Below the pieces are notes generated by a model. It was not told the DNA's origin. It searched no databases and worked only from the letters and a program-made list of their open reading frames with translations. The position numbers were made by a program, and so were the translations under genes. This document shows, in pieces, positions 30,871 to 40,013 of a stretch of DNA of 64,000 bases. The first letter of the stretch is position 1. Every line of letters starts with the position of its first letter. The stretch is from Actinostola sp. cb2023 (Eukaryota; Cnidaria; Anthozoa; Actiniaria; Actinostolidae). The DNA is taken from assembly GCA_033675265.1 (NCBI GenBank), contig JAUJYZ010000746.1, positions 207,925-271,924 on the forward strand, read 5' to 3'.

Positions 30871-31090
30871 GTCCACATAGACATCAAGCGAATGTATATA
30901 GAATGTGTATAGAGATTAACTGAAGAGTGGACCGACTTCACGTCGGTCTACGAAACAAATTGTATTAAACTCTATGTACTCAAAAACTGAGTAGTATACA
31001 CATTGGTTAAATTCGCTCCTTCATTGTAGAGAACTATCTTGGTTTCACCGGTGAACTTCACCTGAATTATATAAAAGATATATATACAGC

Positions 31091-31300
31091 CAATATGCAG
31101 AAATTCTGATCATTTTGACTAAAATACATATATATCAAAAACCTACTTAAAATTATGGGATAACTTCCATGATATTTTTTTCATAAAGCCTTGCTGGAAG
31201 ACAACTACAAAAAAATATCAGCTTAGCCATCCCATAATTTTAAGTAGGTTTTTGATATATATGTATTTTAGTCAAAATGGATCAGAATTTCTGCATATTG
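31091..31300. mobile_element. 210-bp palindromic MITE
   Basis: CAATATGCAGAAATTCTGAT then C..TTTTGACTAAAATAC...AAACCTACTTAAAATTATGG at the left is matched by the inverted copy ending GAATTTCTGCATATTG. Arms are about 70 bp, nearly identical, around a 70-bp centre. Confidence 0.8.
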
Positions 31301-31853
31301 TTGTATAAAGATATATATAAAGATATATATAGAGAGAGTAAACAGTGATTTAGGCTTCATTTATTACCTTTTGTAGTGATCTTTCTTTGATTTTTGACAA
31401 TGGCTAAAAACACATCACTCAATCGTCAATCTAGTATCGATCCGCTGCCTTCTGCAGAGTCATCCAAAGAAAAGCTTCTTGAAATGCTAAAACACCATCC
31501 ATGTGTATGTACTTTTGGCTTTTGGTGCTTTTGGGCCTTGTTTATGGTTCATTTTTTGTCTTTCAGCACTGAAAACATCCTTAATTTGGTTTCGTCCGCC
31601 ATTTTGTTTCCATGAGGCAGAAAAGTGGTTACCATGGAAACTGTAATTTTCACATGTGGTATTTCAAATTACGCTGAAATACCACTGCTCTCAACCAATC
31701 AAATCACTGAAATTTTTCAGATAGTGGTATTATTATATCAATTGAACAATCCTCGTCCCATGCATTTCCTTAGATACTTATCTTTCAACAATTATTATAA
31801 AACAAATATATCAAGAGGTTAATTTTCAGGCGTTAAGTTCACCACTGAAGTGT
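31301..31853. other. 3' flank of the GPCR gene, no confirmed gene
   Basis: A 73-codon plus-strand frame starts at 31394 (MTMAKNTSLNRQSS...) and turns hydrophobic. No family or splice partner supports it. The rest has a weak repeat with GTGGTATTTCAAATTACGC at 31660 and the inverted partner of 29,778. No obvious AATAAA for the GPCR was seen within 60 bp of its stop. Confidence 0.3.
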
Positions 31854-33327
31854 TCATAGTTCTATGTCATGTCGTCTCATCAAATGAGGTCTTTGTTCGT
31901 TGATATCCTCTCTTTCCTTCTTCCTCAGCATCATCTCTTGATGATGATGATGATGATGAGGTGAATTAATTTCTTCTTGTGTAATGACTTCACCAAAGTA
32001 CTTATCAAGTCGTCGACAAACTTTTCCTATCTCCACACGAAACTTCTGGTGCCTGAACGCATACATGAACGGATTTAACAACGAGCTGACTCCAAGCAAC
32101 GTGACCGGAACCCAGCTTCCCATGATAATGAACCCCTGGAGGCTCGAGAAGGTCGCCCCCACATCGGTGAGCACATCCATGAATCGGTACACGTACACTA
32201 GAAAGAGAACTGTCGGGACGACGAAAAAGAAAAAGTTGGTGCCCACCACAAGAGACAGTCGCTTGGCGAGACGAGCTTCCCTTCTGATGGCTAAGTGAGC
32301 GGTTGATTTGCAGAACACAAAGTATATATACAGATATAATGCTACGCTTGCTACATATACCATGACAAATCCTATCACAATCACTAGAGTGACAAGCGAA
32401 GTATCATCCATCACTGAACTTTTGTGGAAGGGCATCGTGCACTGGAACCACTTATGATACTGAAGCTGGTTCACGCCGAAGATCGGAAGAAGGGCGTATA
32501 ATATACCAACCACCCAAATAACTAACGAGATTCCCACAGAATAGCGTAACCCAAGTTTTTGCCTTGGTCTTAAGCAGCGGATAATGGCAATGTATCGCTC
32601 GACGGTGAGAAAAAGCGATGTAAATACTGCCGTTGTCTGTCCCGTGGTGAAGACGAAGCCGAGATATGGACAAGCAGCATTGTCGTTTTCCATAAGTTCA
32701 GTGGGGGTCACAGTTGAGGCTTTGAATGGATTAAAGAACGCTATCCCTATGGTGTATATCCCGACAAACACATCACTCACTGACATACTGCAGATTAATA
32801 TAAACGAGGCGTTGCAGCGAAGAGCCTTGGACGAAAACACCACCAATACTATCACAAGGTTGATGATCAGGACTAGGAATCCTAACACATATTGGATGTA
32901 AAACAATCGCTTGGGGACGGAGTAAAGCTGCTTGAAGTAAGGGTACCGAATCTCGTTGTCTTGACAGTCATGAGATGTACACAAACACTGCGGCGAGAAA
33001 CCAAGCTTGACGAACTTGTACGCACGGTCGTATGACACTTCCTCGTGGTGCAGGAAGAACGTGTCCAAAGTCACTTGACACGAGGCTTCTTCCATTGTTG
33101 CGTTGACTGTAAAGTTACTCTTGGGCTTATCAGCGGTCTTTAGCAGCGTACATTCAACACAGTGTGAACTCCATGTAACACCGTGTATTTCTTTCAAGCT
33201 TGGTAGTCGAAGAATGTCGTCATTAGGAATCCATCGTTTGTTTCCTGACATTTGAATGGTTTCTAATGATGGCAAGACCCCGGATGAGAACACGTGCCAC
33301 GTCGTGATGTCGTTGTATCGAAGATCA
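31854..33327 (-). CDS. GPCR exon 4: last LRR, hinge and seven-helix domain
   Basis: Numbering is on the 601-residue product. LRR text DLRYNDITTWHVF (112 on) is followed by LPSLETIQMSGN and a hinge with Cys pairs (HCVEC near 167, CLC near 225). Helices run about 252-275, 283-306, 332-356, 372-394, 420-446, 467-492 and 507-535. E-R-Y at 354-356 replaces DRY, NPFMY at 529-533 is the NPxxY motif, and C330/C407 are placed for the usual extracellular disulfide. The tail has six consecutive His (568-573) encoded by an ATG/GAT-type microsatellite. The upstream open frame to 33377 is intron: TTTCAG|T at 33328/33327 and exon 3's phase fix the border. Confidence 0.92.
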
Positions 33328-36300
33328 CTGAAAGTAATGAAATTGTGATGAAAATAAACCGACTGAAATTCTTGCAATTATTTTGAACGATTCAGTTAAA
33401 CCGATTTAAGTGTGATTAGAAATACTTCAGAAATTTGAAATCAGAAATTCCAAAAGAGTGTAGGAAATTGTTGTGACTGTTCTTCACCGACAGTTATTTC
33501 ATCATTATAAAATAATTTAGATATAACGCGCGCTCTGATTGGTCAAAACACCGTTTTAGATGAGAGTATCTAAACACGCTACGTCATGACCTTGAACGAC
33601 CTTGAAGCGATGCAGTGGATTTGATCGACACCAAGTATTTATTTTTCTGCTGTTAAACATGTTTTATTTAATAAATACATTTTCAACAAAAGCCATACAA
33701 TTAGTTTTTCTTGTTTTCTCAAGTTCAAGTTATATCTAGATGTGATTTTGCCTTTTGAAACCGAACATTTGCAAGAATTGAGCTTCAAACACCAAAAACT
33801 GGCGACGAATCGTCCACTTTTGTCCACAAATCACAATATAAACGAAAGATAACTAAATAACCTAACTCCTCAGTTTTCTCAATCACATACTAACCGTTCT
33901 ATGAGTTCTATATAGCTACAAATATTTCAGTTCTCAAGTTAACGAATGAAAATACCAAGCAACGATAGCCGTAAGTTAATTTACTCACAAAACAGAGCGA
34001 TTCTTGTAGCTACAAAGTGACAAGTTTTAGCCTGAAAATGATCTCTAGTAAAATATGAAATCACTACCGTGAAGGAGGTTTGGATACGTGATCTTAATTA
34101 GCATAAACTTTGGTCAACTTTAACTTTGAATTTAATTTCTCCAAGAATTATTTAAATTGAAATGGTTTGAGATGGCTATACATATCAAACACTTGGAAGT
34201 GTTCGGCTGTACCTCGTTTCTTCACACACACTTTTCGGTGTTTTGATATCGGATGAAACACTCTTTCTCGTGTTTGATCTGTTACTTACAGCTCTTTTAG
34301 ATTGCCAAGTGTCTTTAGAGCACCTCGATCTATCGTGTGGATGCTGTTGTTTCGAAGATTTCTGAAAAAGTAACATTAAACTCTTGAACCAATTATGTCA
34401 GAATAATTTGTCTATGTGAAGTTTATAAAACGAGAGACCGTGTTTTATCGACATATAAAGATCCGAGCTTATGGCCGATAAAACACGGGCTCTAGTTTTG
34501 TAAACGACTTCTAAAACTCCATCCCAATTTACCTTGATTTATAAGAGTATTACACAAATTCTAAGCAAATAATACAAGAAAATTTCAAAAACTTTCTTGT
34601 AAAGGTACTTGTGACATCACTGTCATGCGCAGGATACACCTCAACTCATCCCACTTAATTGGAAAGAGGTTTTGTATTCGTAAGTAGGAAGCCGTAACGA
34701 TATTCGTAACTTGCTGTCGGTGCCATGCAAAGGTCAATGATACGATGATACAATGATACAATGTGTTAAAGGCAATCAGTCTTTATCACTGATAAAGAAC
34801 TGATGAATAAAACATCAGTGTCTTTATAACTCATATAGACACTAATGTTTTATTCATCAGTGTTTTATCGGGTTATAAAGATCCATGCATTACCCTGCGA
34901 GCAGAGTCTTCTTTTAACCTCCTCCCCGAGAGAGAGAAGGAAGAAGACTCTGCCGAACTCGTGTAGATCCTTTGTATTCCGTTATCCAAGAATCTGGATA
35001 ATGAGATTCATAATTTCAGGTTTGATTCCGGTTTAAACTGGTTTTTAATGCGCACGGCTGAATTAATGTATTAAACCGATGGCCAAGTCTGCGCCCACAA
35101 TCATAGTATAATGGCGGCTAGAGTTCGTTATGTTATTACAAACGTTTTTGAGAAGCTTTTCCCTTCCAAATCGCATCGGAAAAGATTTGCCTACAAATTG
35201 GAACATTTGGTCTTTTCGGCCCTAGCCCCTGCGAATCCCTTCGAATTCTTATTCTTCTTTTTTCCCTGTCAGTTTCTGATTGTTTTTCACTTCGGTATAT
35301 TAATATTATACACCTAATTTCAAAAACGTTGTCCAAATAGCCAAATACGAATTCATTCAAAAAGACAAAAGAAACAGTTCAGCTTGAGTACACTTCTTTT
35401 GTCTTTTAATGAAATCCTATTTGGCTTTTTTGATTATTATTGGACAACGTTTTTGAAATTAGGTGTATATATAATATGCAATATGTACTTCAGTTTAATT
35501 TATATTTTCGCTTGACCCCCTCCCCTCCCCCTCCAAAATCCCCAAATCAGTCATAGATTATTGCTTTTATAATTTCATGCCGTGATTAGATGTGATTAAT
35601 ACATCGACATATATAACACTTACTTGATACATTAATTGTGCATGGAAAAAGGGTTCACTACTGCTTTGCATTGAGTATTTCCACCCGCTATCAGTTCCCT
35701 CAGATTCATCAGTTTTGTTTGTGCAACGGCGAAGGCACAAGCTGTTATCAATAGTCATACTAACAACACCAGAGAAGCCTGACACATCATATTTTTGAAT
35801 GCCCAGCAGTTTACATCGAGTCAAAATAATACAATGATCAATATATATAAATACTAGGAAGAGCTTCGAGGCTGTTGTGTATATACTCTGTATGGGACTC
35901 TATAAAAACTGGCCGAAATACGGTGCGAAAATTTTACGAACTAACATGTATTTGGTATCAAAATGTCCATAAAAGCGCGGGCTATGCTAATCCGTAGTTA
36001 ATTTCGTGACTAGGCCTGTGTAGTTTCAATAAAAGCTATGTATGTGGGCTGACAGGCCAGTTTGAGGTCATGTCACGCCAATTCTCTTGTAAGGTAGACC
36101 CATTCAACTAAAAAAATACGGTACTTTTTTGCATCGAATTTCAATTATAACCAAATAATATGGTCCACGAAAGATCAAAAAAACTAAATCCGTCGTTAAC
36201 TTTTTAGTTATATGCATTTATACGAGGAAAATTGCAAAAAACCTTGAATTTGAGTCCATGTTTGTATGTACTAGAATGTGGGGGCGTGCCAGAGAAATTC

Positions 36301-37437
36301 TAGCTGACTACTTGTGACAAATCTTTCCCGATGCACGACACATCAGCATCAAGCAAGCACATAATATAATTATTTACTGGTAGGGATACCTTTGTTTCTT
36401 TGCCCACTGACATGTTTATCAACTCGCTAAACCGTTAGAAGTCCGGAACCGGAAACAATATTTGAATCCGAGTGGGCGTGGAAATGCATTTGTCTCTAAG
36501 CAACCGTCGCGCATGCTCAAATAAGAACGTACACGAGTTCGGCAGAGTCTTCTTCCTCTCTCTCTCTCGGGGAGGAGGTTAAAAGAAGACTCTGCTCGCA
36601 GGGTATCCATGCATGTGACCGATTGGACAAACCTGATTGGACCAATTGTTCATGAATTTTTAATGAGTTTTAGAAAGCATAAAATAATAATTCCGACTTT
36701 GACCGAATTCTTAAATGATTTAATTTACACACTTTTTGGCAGGTTTTACTTACAGTATTTGAAGGCTTTCAAGGCCTCGAAAAGACGTAAGGGGTATTCT
36801 TGTCATGGTAGAATTTTCAACTGTCCTGAAGATAAGAAATAGTAACTATGTTATGATCTTCAGATTCATTCATTAATTCATTCGTTCATGTCCATCCATC
36901 CATTCATTTGATCATTCATTCATTCGTTCATTCATCCATTCGTTTAATCATTCATTCGTTCATCCATCCATCCATCCATTCGCTTAATAATTCATTCATT
37001 CATTCATTCGTTCATCCATCCATTCGTTTAAAAATTCATTCATTCATGCGTTCGTTCATCCATCCATCTATTCGTTTAATCATTCATTCATTCGTTCATC
37101 CATCCATCCATTCGTTTAATCATTCATTCATTCGTTCATTCATCCATTCGTTTAATCATTCATTCGTTCATCCATCCATCCATCCATTCGCTTAATAATT
37201 CATTCATTCATTCGTTCATCCATCCATTCGTTTAATAATTCATTCATTCATGCGTTCGTTCATCCATCCATCCATTCGTTTAAAAATTCATTCATTCATG
37301 CGTTCGTTCATCCATCCATCTATTCGTTTATTCAGTCATTCATTCGTTCATCCATCCATTCGTTTAATAATTCATTCATTCATTCGTTTAATCATTCATT
37401 CATTCGTTCATTCATCCATCCATCTATCTATTCGTTT

Positions 37438-37469
<32 letters not shown>

Positions 37470-37993
37470 ATCCATTCGTTTAATCATTCATTCATTCGTT
37501 CATTCATCCATCCATCTATTCGTTTAATCATTCATTCATTCGTTCATCCATCCATCCATTCGTTTAATCATTCATTCATTTGTTCATTCATCCATCCATC
37601 CATTCGTTTAATCATTCATTCATTCGTTCATCCATCCATCCATCCATTCGTTTAATCATTCATTCATTCATTCATCCATCCATTCGTTTAATCATTCATT
37701 CATTCGTTCATTCATCCATTCGTTTAATCAGTCATTCATTCGTTCATCCATCCATTCGTTTAATAATTAATTCATTTATTTGTTTATGTACTCAGTTGTA
37801 CTTACAATGAATACAGCTTAACTGGAAGTTTTTGCAGATCCTCATTAGGAAGCCGCTGAACAACACAGCGGGCGTGTATAAAACCATTGATGTCTGTTGC
37901 GCATGAGCAAACAGGAGTACAGCTGGACCAGGACATCGTGCTTTCACCGGAAGAGATGGAGAAAACCATGGCAATGGCCATAAGTGTCAACAT
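31854..37993 (-). CDS. leucine-rich-repeat GPCR (LGR/relaxin-receptor-like), four exons
   Basis: Exons 37806..37993, 36754..36825, 34290..34361 and 31854..33327 join in phase 2 at every junction to give 601 residues plus stop. Donors are GTAAGT, GTAAGT and GTAAGT; acceptors TTCAG, TTCAG and TTTCAG. The product is a plasma-membrane receptor: a signal peptide, an N-terminal LRR cap with CxxxCxC, about four short LRRs, a Cys-containing hinge and a rhodopsin-type seven-helix domain. Exons of exactly 72 bases encoding one LRR each are the hallmark of the LGR family (glycoprotein-hormone, R-spondin and relaxin receptors). With so few repeats and no LDLa module seen, it is not a clear orthologue of any one; ligand unknown. 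Introns carry a TIR-element copy (intron 3) and a 0.9 kb microsatellite (intron 1). Confidence 0.9.
33505..34065. mobile_element. TTATAAAATAAC-type TIR element, copy 4 (in GPCR intron 3)
   Basis: TTATAAAATAATTTAGATAT then AACGCGCGCTCTGATTGG at the left matches copies 1 and 3. The rest follows copy 3 to GATCTCTAGTAAAATATGAA, where the right half and terminal repeat are lost. Same orientation as copy 3. Confidence 0.65.
34290..34361 (-). CDS. GPCR exon 3: one LRR, 72 bases
   Basis: Flanked by TTTTTCAG and GTAAGTAAC. It codes one repeat, NLRNNSIHTIDRGALKTLGN then LKEL, matching LxxNxI..I..GAL..L..L. The two-base end (CT) plus the T of exon 4 gives Leu, so KEL continues into DLRYND. Confidence 0.9.
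34438..34491. repeat. short palindrome with CGATAAAACAC ends
   Basis: GTGTTTTATCGACATATAAA then GATCC...GGCCGATAAAACAC. Related text is at about 11040 (ATGGCCGATAAAACGCGGGC) and 34860 (GTGTTTTATCGGGTTATAAA), so it is a dispersed short repeat. Confidence 0.55.
34891..34965. repeat. inverted-repeat arm (partner at 36530..36605)
   Basis: TACCCTGCGAGCAGAGTCTT then CTTTTAACCTCC...AGAAGACTCTGCCGAACTCG then TGTA recurs in reverse complement at 36530..36605. Both lie in GPCR intron 2. Each arm contains its own GCAGAGTCTTCTT/AAGAAGACTCTGC palindrome. Confidence 0.75.
35307..35469. mobile_element. 163-bp palindromic MITE in GPCR intron 2
   Basis: TATACACCTAATTTCAAAAA then CGTTGTCCAAATAGCC is matched by GGACAACGTTTTTGAAATTA then GGTGTATA. 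Inner AAAAGACAAAAGA/TCTTTTGTCTTTT also pairs. Confidence 0.7.
36530..36605. repeat. inverted-repeat arm (partner at 34891..34965)
   Basis: TACACGAGTTCGGCAGAGTC then TTCTTCC(TC)n...GGGGAGGAGGTTAAAAGAAG, inverse of the left arm. The 1.56 kb between them shows no gene. Confidence 0.75.
36754..36825 (-). CDS. GPCR exon 2: one LRR, 72 bases
   Basis: Flanked by CTTATCTTCAG and GTAAGTAAAA. It codes TVENSTMTRIPLTSFRGLES then LQIL, a canonical LRR with IPxxxFxGLxxL. It joins exon 1 (..LYSL) and exon 3 (..LNLRNN) in the same phase. Confidence 0.9.
36863..37790. repeat. 930-bp ATTC/ATCC microsatellite with a higher-order pattern, in GPCR intron 1
   Basis: Tetranucleotides CATT/CGTT/CATC/TAAT are arranged in blocks of about 40-60 bp: TTCGTTTAATCATTCATTC, then ATTCGTTCATCCATCCATCC. 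This fills almost all of intron 1. The plus-strand His/Ser/Phe/Ile frames are by-products. Confidence 0.9.
37806..37993 (-). CDS. GPCR exon 1: signal peptide and N-terminal LRR cap
   Basis: ATG at 37993 opens MLTLMAIAMVFSISSGEST, a short signal peptide. It is followed by CTPVCSCATD and a later Cys (HARC), the CxxxCxC...C pattern of an LRRNT cap, then LPNEDLQKLPVKLYS and a GTAAGT donor. 188 bases end two bases into a codon, matching exon 2's phase. Confidence 0.85.
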
Positions 37994-38386
37994 CTACAAA
38001 AATAAATCACGTAATATGATATAATGTACAAATATAATAAAAGGAAGCAATTGGCGAGCACGTGGATTTGCTGCTCGTTTACAGCGCGAGTGATCGCAAT
38101 CCACGAGTTATAAGTGGCTGGATGTAATTAAACGAGATGATTTCTTCTGGATTTCATTTGTTTGGTTGGCTGTTTGTTATTTTTTGTAAGCCCTCACGTC
38201 GGTTTTTGTTTCAATAAAGCCGTTATTTTTTCCGGTTTGCTTGCAGGGTTTTTTTAAAATTGCTTTGTGTTATCTATGCTTGATTGTGTTTGTCTGATAG
38301 TTTGTAGTCGCTTAGATTCCTCGCTTGCATGTTTTATTTGTTTATCCATTTCGTCAGTGTTTGCGTTTCTTGTTTGTATTCCAGTA
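37994..38386. other. 5' flank of the GPCR gene
   Basis: No TATA box or recognised promoter motif was seen for the minus-strand GPCR. GAGCACGTGGATT and its inverted echo AATCCACGAG (38056-38110) form a short hairpin. A poly-A/AC stretch lies at 38492-38531. Confidence 0.35.
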
Positions 38387-38389
38387 GCC

Positions 38390-38466
38390 TCGTTCCCAGG
38401 CTTCTCAGCGCGCGTTACTATACTATGACGTCACTGCTTTCCAGACCTACGTCGAGAAGCCTGGCA
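38390..38466. mobile_element. short palindromic repeat with CCCAGGCTTCTC ends
   Basis: CCCAGGCTTCTC (38395..38406) and GAGAAGCCTGG (38453..38463) are inverted, with a TGACGTCA inside. Likely a small MITE. Confidence 0.5.
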
Positions 38467-38594
38467 AAAACCTCATTCAAAAGGAATCGAGAAAAAAAAA
38501 AACATACACACAAAAAAAAAAAAAAAAAAAACAATCGTATTCACTAAGTGTAAATACAAGAGTCAACCGAGCAAAAAATAGCCTTCAAGAGTAA

Positions 38595-38690
38595 ACCTAG
38601 TCCAGAACTGGACCCAATTTTATCTACGCGCGCGGCATAGAGCAGAAGAGAAGAGCTGGACTAGAAGGAGACGATAAAAGTGGGTCCACT
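38595..38690. repeat. inverted repeat, about 16-bp arms
   Basis: TGGACCCAATTTTATC and GATAAAAGTGGGTCCA lie about 70 bp apart with CTAGTCCAG/CTGGACTAG nested close by. Possibly a small MITE. Confidence 0.5.
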
Positions 38691-39083
38691 GAGTGAAGTT
38701 TGTCTGCGCATACGTCACTACATCCCGTTTTCGGGATGTGAACGTTGAGCAATAATTAATATCAGCCTCAGAGACCACACTAAAAACGACATAAAAGTAC
38801 TTCTAAGGTAAATAGGAAAACACACAGCTACTTTTTATAATGATATATGTGTAGAAAATATAAATGTTTGTACGCTAACAAATAAGAAAAGAAAGAACAA
38901 AGGACGTTTTTTCTTTGTGAATTTTGTTGTCGTATAAAATCTGTAAGTAAAACTCGGCGGCAAATGGGTCCATTTCGAAGAATAACCGCTATAAACAATA
39001 ATAGCGGGCTCTTGAGGGGATTTTTGATTGGATGTGGTGGCTCATGCTCAGACCCACTTTTTTCAATTTCCATAGATATTACG

Positions 39084-39270
39084 CTTCTCGTATTACCATC
39101 GTTCGCGCAACTTGTCGCGCAACAAATTAAATTTTCGGCATTTGTTGCAGGTTGCAAAACTTTGTTGCATGAAGTAGAAAGAGCTTCTACTTTGCGCAAC
39201 AAAGTTTTGCACCTGCAACACGAAAATGTGTTGCGCGACAAGTTGCGCGAACGGTGGTAACAGGAGAAAC
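39084..39270. mobile_element. palindromic repeat rich in GTTGCGCGACAAGTTGCGCG
   Basis: TTCTCGTATTACCATCGTTC then GCGCAACTTGTCGCGCAAC reads inverted as GTTGCGCGACAAGTTGCGCG then AACGGTGGTAACAGGAGAA. A related copy is at 39510-39640. High CG content unlike its surroundings. Confidence 0.7.
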
Positions 39271-39340
39271 ATTGTGTACATAATATGATTGCTGTAGATT
39301 TGTAATAAATAAAAGGCTTAGAGGTTTAAAATGTGTACAG

Positions 39341-39375
39341 AACGTTTTCGACCATTGGGTCATCATCAGTGAATG
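39341..39375 (-). ncRNA. PLE-type hammerhead-like motif (tail remnant)
   Basis: Minus strand: CTGATGA (39369..39363), one extra T, stem GACC/GGTC with loop CAAT, then GAAAAC. Same order and the same extra base as the PLE 1 tail motif. No stem I partner was found, and no PLE coding part is nearby. Confidence 0.3.
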
Positions 39376-39509
39376 AAGCGTTCAGTGTTCAGTGTTCAGT
39401 TATGGTTTCTACGATATTCCCGAGGGGAACAGTTTGGCGATGAAACAAAGTACTTGTTTGTTTAAAGACGGTCTATGGAGGCTAATTAACAGTCCTTCAC
39501 AAATTCTGC

Positions 39510-39640
39510 GTTTGTTGCGCGACAAGTTGCGCGAACGATGGTAATACGAGAAACATTGCTCTGCAACTTGCAACGCAACAATCTGAAAACTTTGCGCGAC
39601 AAGTTGCACGATTTTGTTGCTCGTATTACCGCGCCTTTAC
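39510..39640. mobile_element. second GTTGCGCGACAAGTTGCGCG-type palindrome
   Basis: GTTGCGCGACAAGTTGCGCG then AACGATGGTAATACGAGAA, and later TTTGCGCGACAAGTTGCACG...TTGCTCGTATTACC. Similar to 39084-39270. Confidence 0.6.
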
Positions 39641-39929
39641 TTCAGGCGTTCTGTGCAAAACTACAACGTGAAATGCCTATTTTTGACGTTGCAAAGAGAA
39701 CGAGAACGTCAGTTCGATATTTGCGCAGATAGTTGTTTTTAGTAACCGGACCTCAAAAAGACGATGTTATTCATCAAAGAGGGCGCCAATTTAGTGAAAA
39801 ACACGAAAAAAAGAAACAAATATGAAAACAATAGACAACAAAACACTTTATTCGAACTTCATCATTTAATAATATATGATATGTAAATAGAACCTTTTTA
39901 ACTTATTGTAAAATATTATTTATATCTAT

Positions 39930-40013
39930 ATATACGGCTCTCTGGGAGACCAATCATATTGTATTGAAGAGACTCCGTTGTAAAATAAAAGCTTTGATTG
40001 ATTGATTGATTGA
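39930..40013 (+). mobile_element. retroelement 3' tail with (GATT)n abutting the satellite
   Basis: GTTGTAAAATAAAAGCTTTG then (ATTG)n. A polyadenylation signal and tetranucleotide tail of the kind seen on some LINEs and SINEs runs directly into the first satellite monomer, with no spacer. Confidence 0.5.

Noticed and set aside
31394..31615. 73-codon plus-strand ORF as a small membrane protein
   Set aside because: No family, promoter or splice support; it lies between MITEs and overlaps a dispersed repeat.
31930..31960. Six-His run as a cloning tag or vector contamination
   Set aside because: It lies inside a native GPCR tail within a triplet-repeat context and has introns upstream.
33328..33377. 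N-terminal 17 residues of the long GPCR open frame (MQEFQSVYFHHN...)
   Set aside because: They are intron 3: TTTCAG and the exon 3 phase place the border at 33327.
35567..35824. Minus-strand ORF with a good GTAAGT donor, possible extra GPCR exon
   Set aside because: Its phase does not fit the phase-2 chain of the GPCR. It has no LRR pattern, and exons 2 and 3 already join seamlessly without it.
36908..37810. His/Ser/Phe/Ile repeat ORFs
   Set aside because: Translations of the ATTC/ATCC microsatellite in intron 1 of the GPCR.
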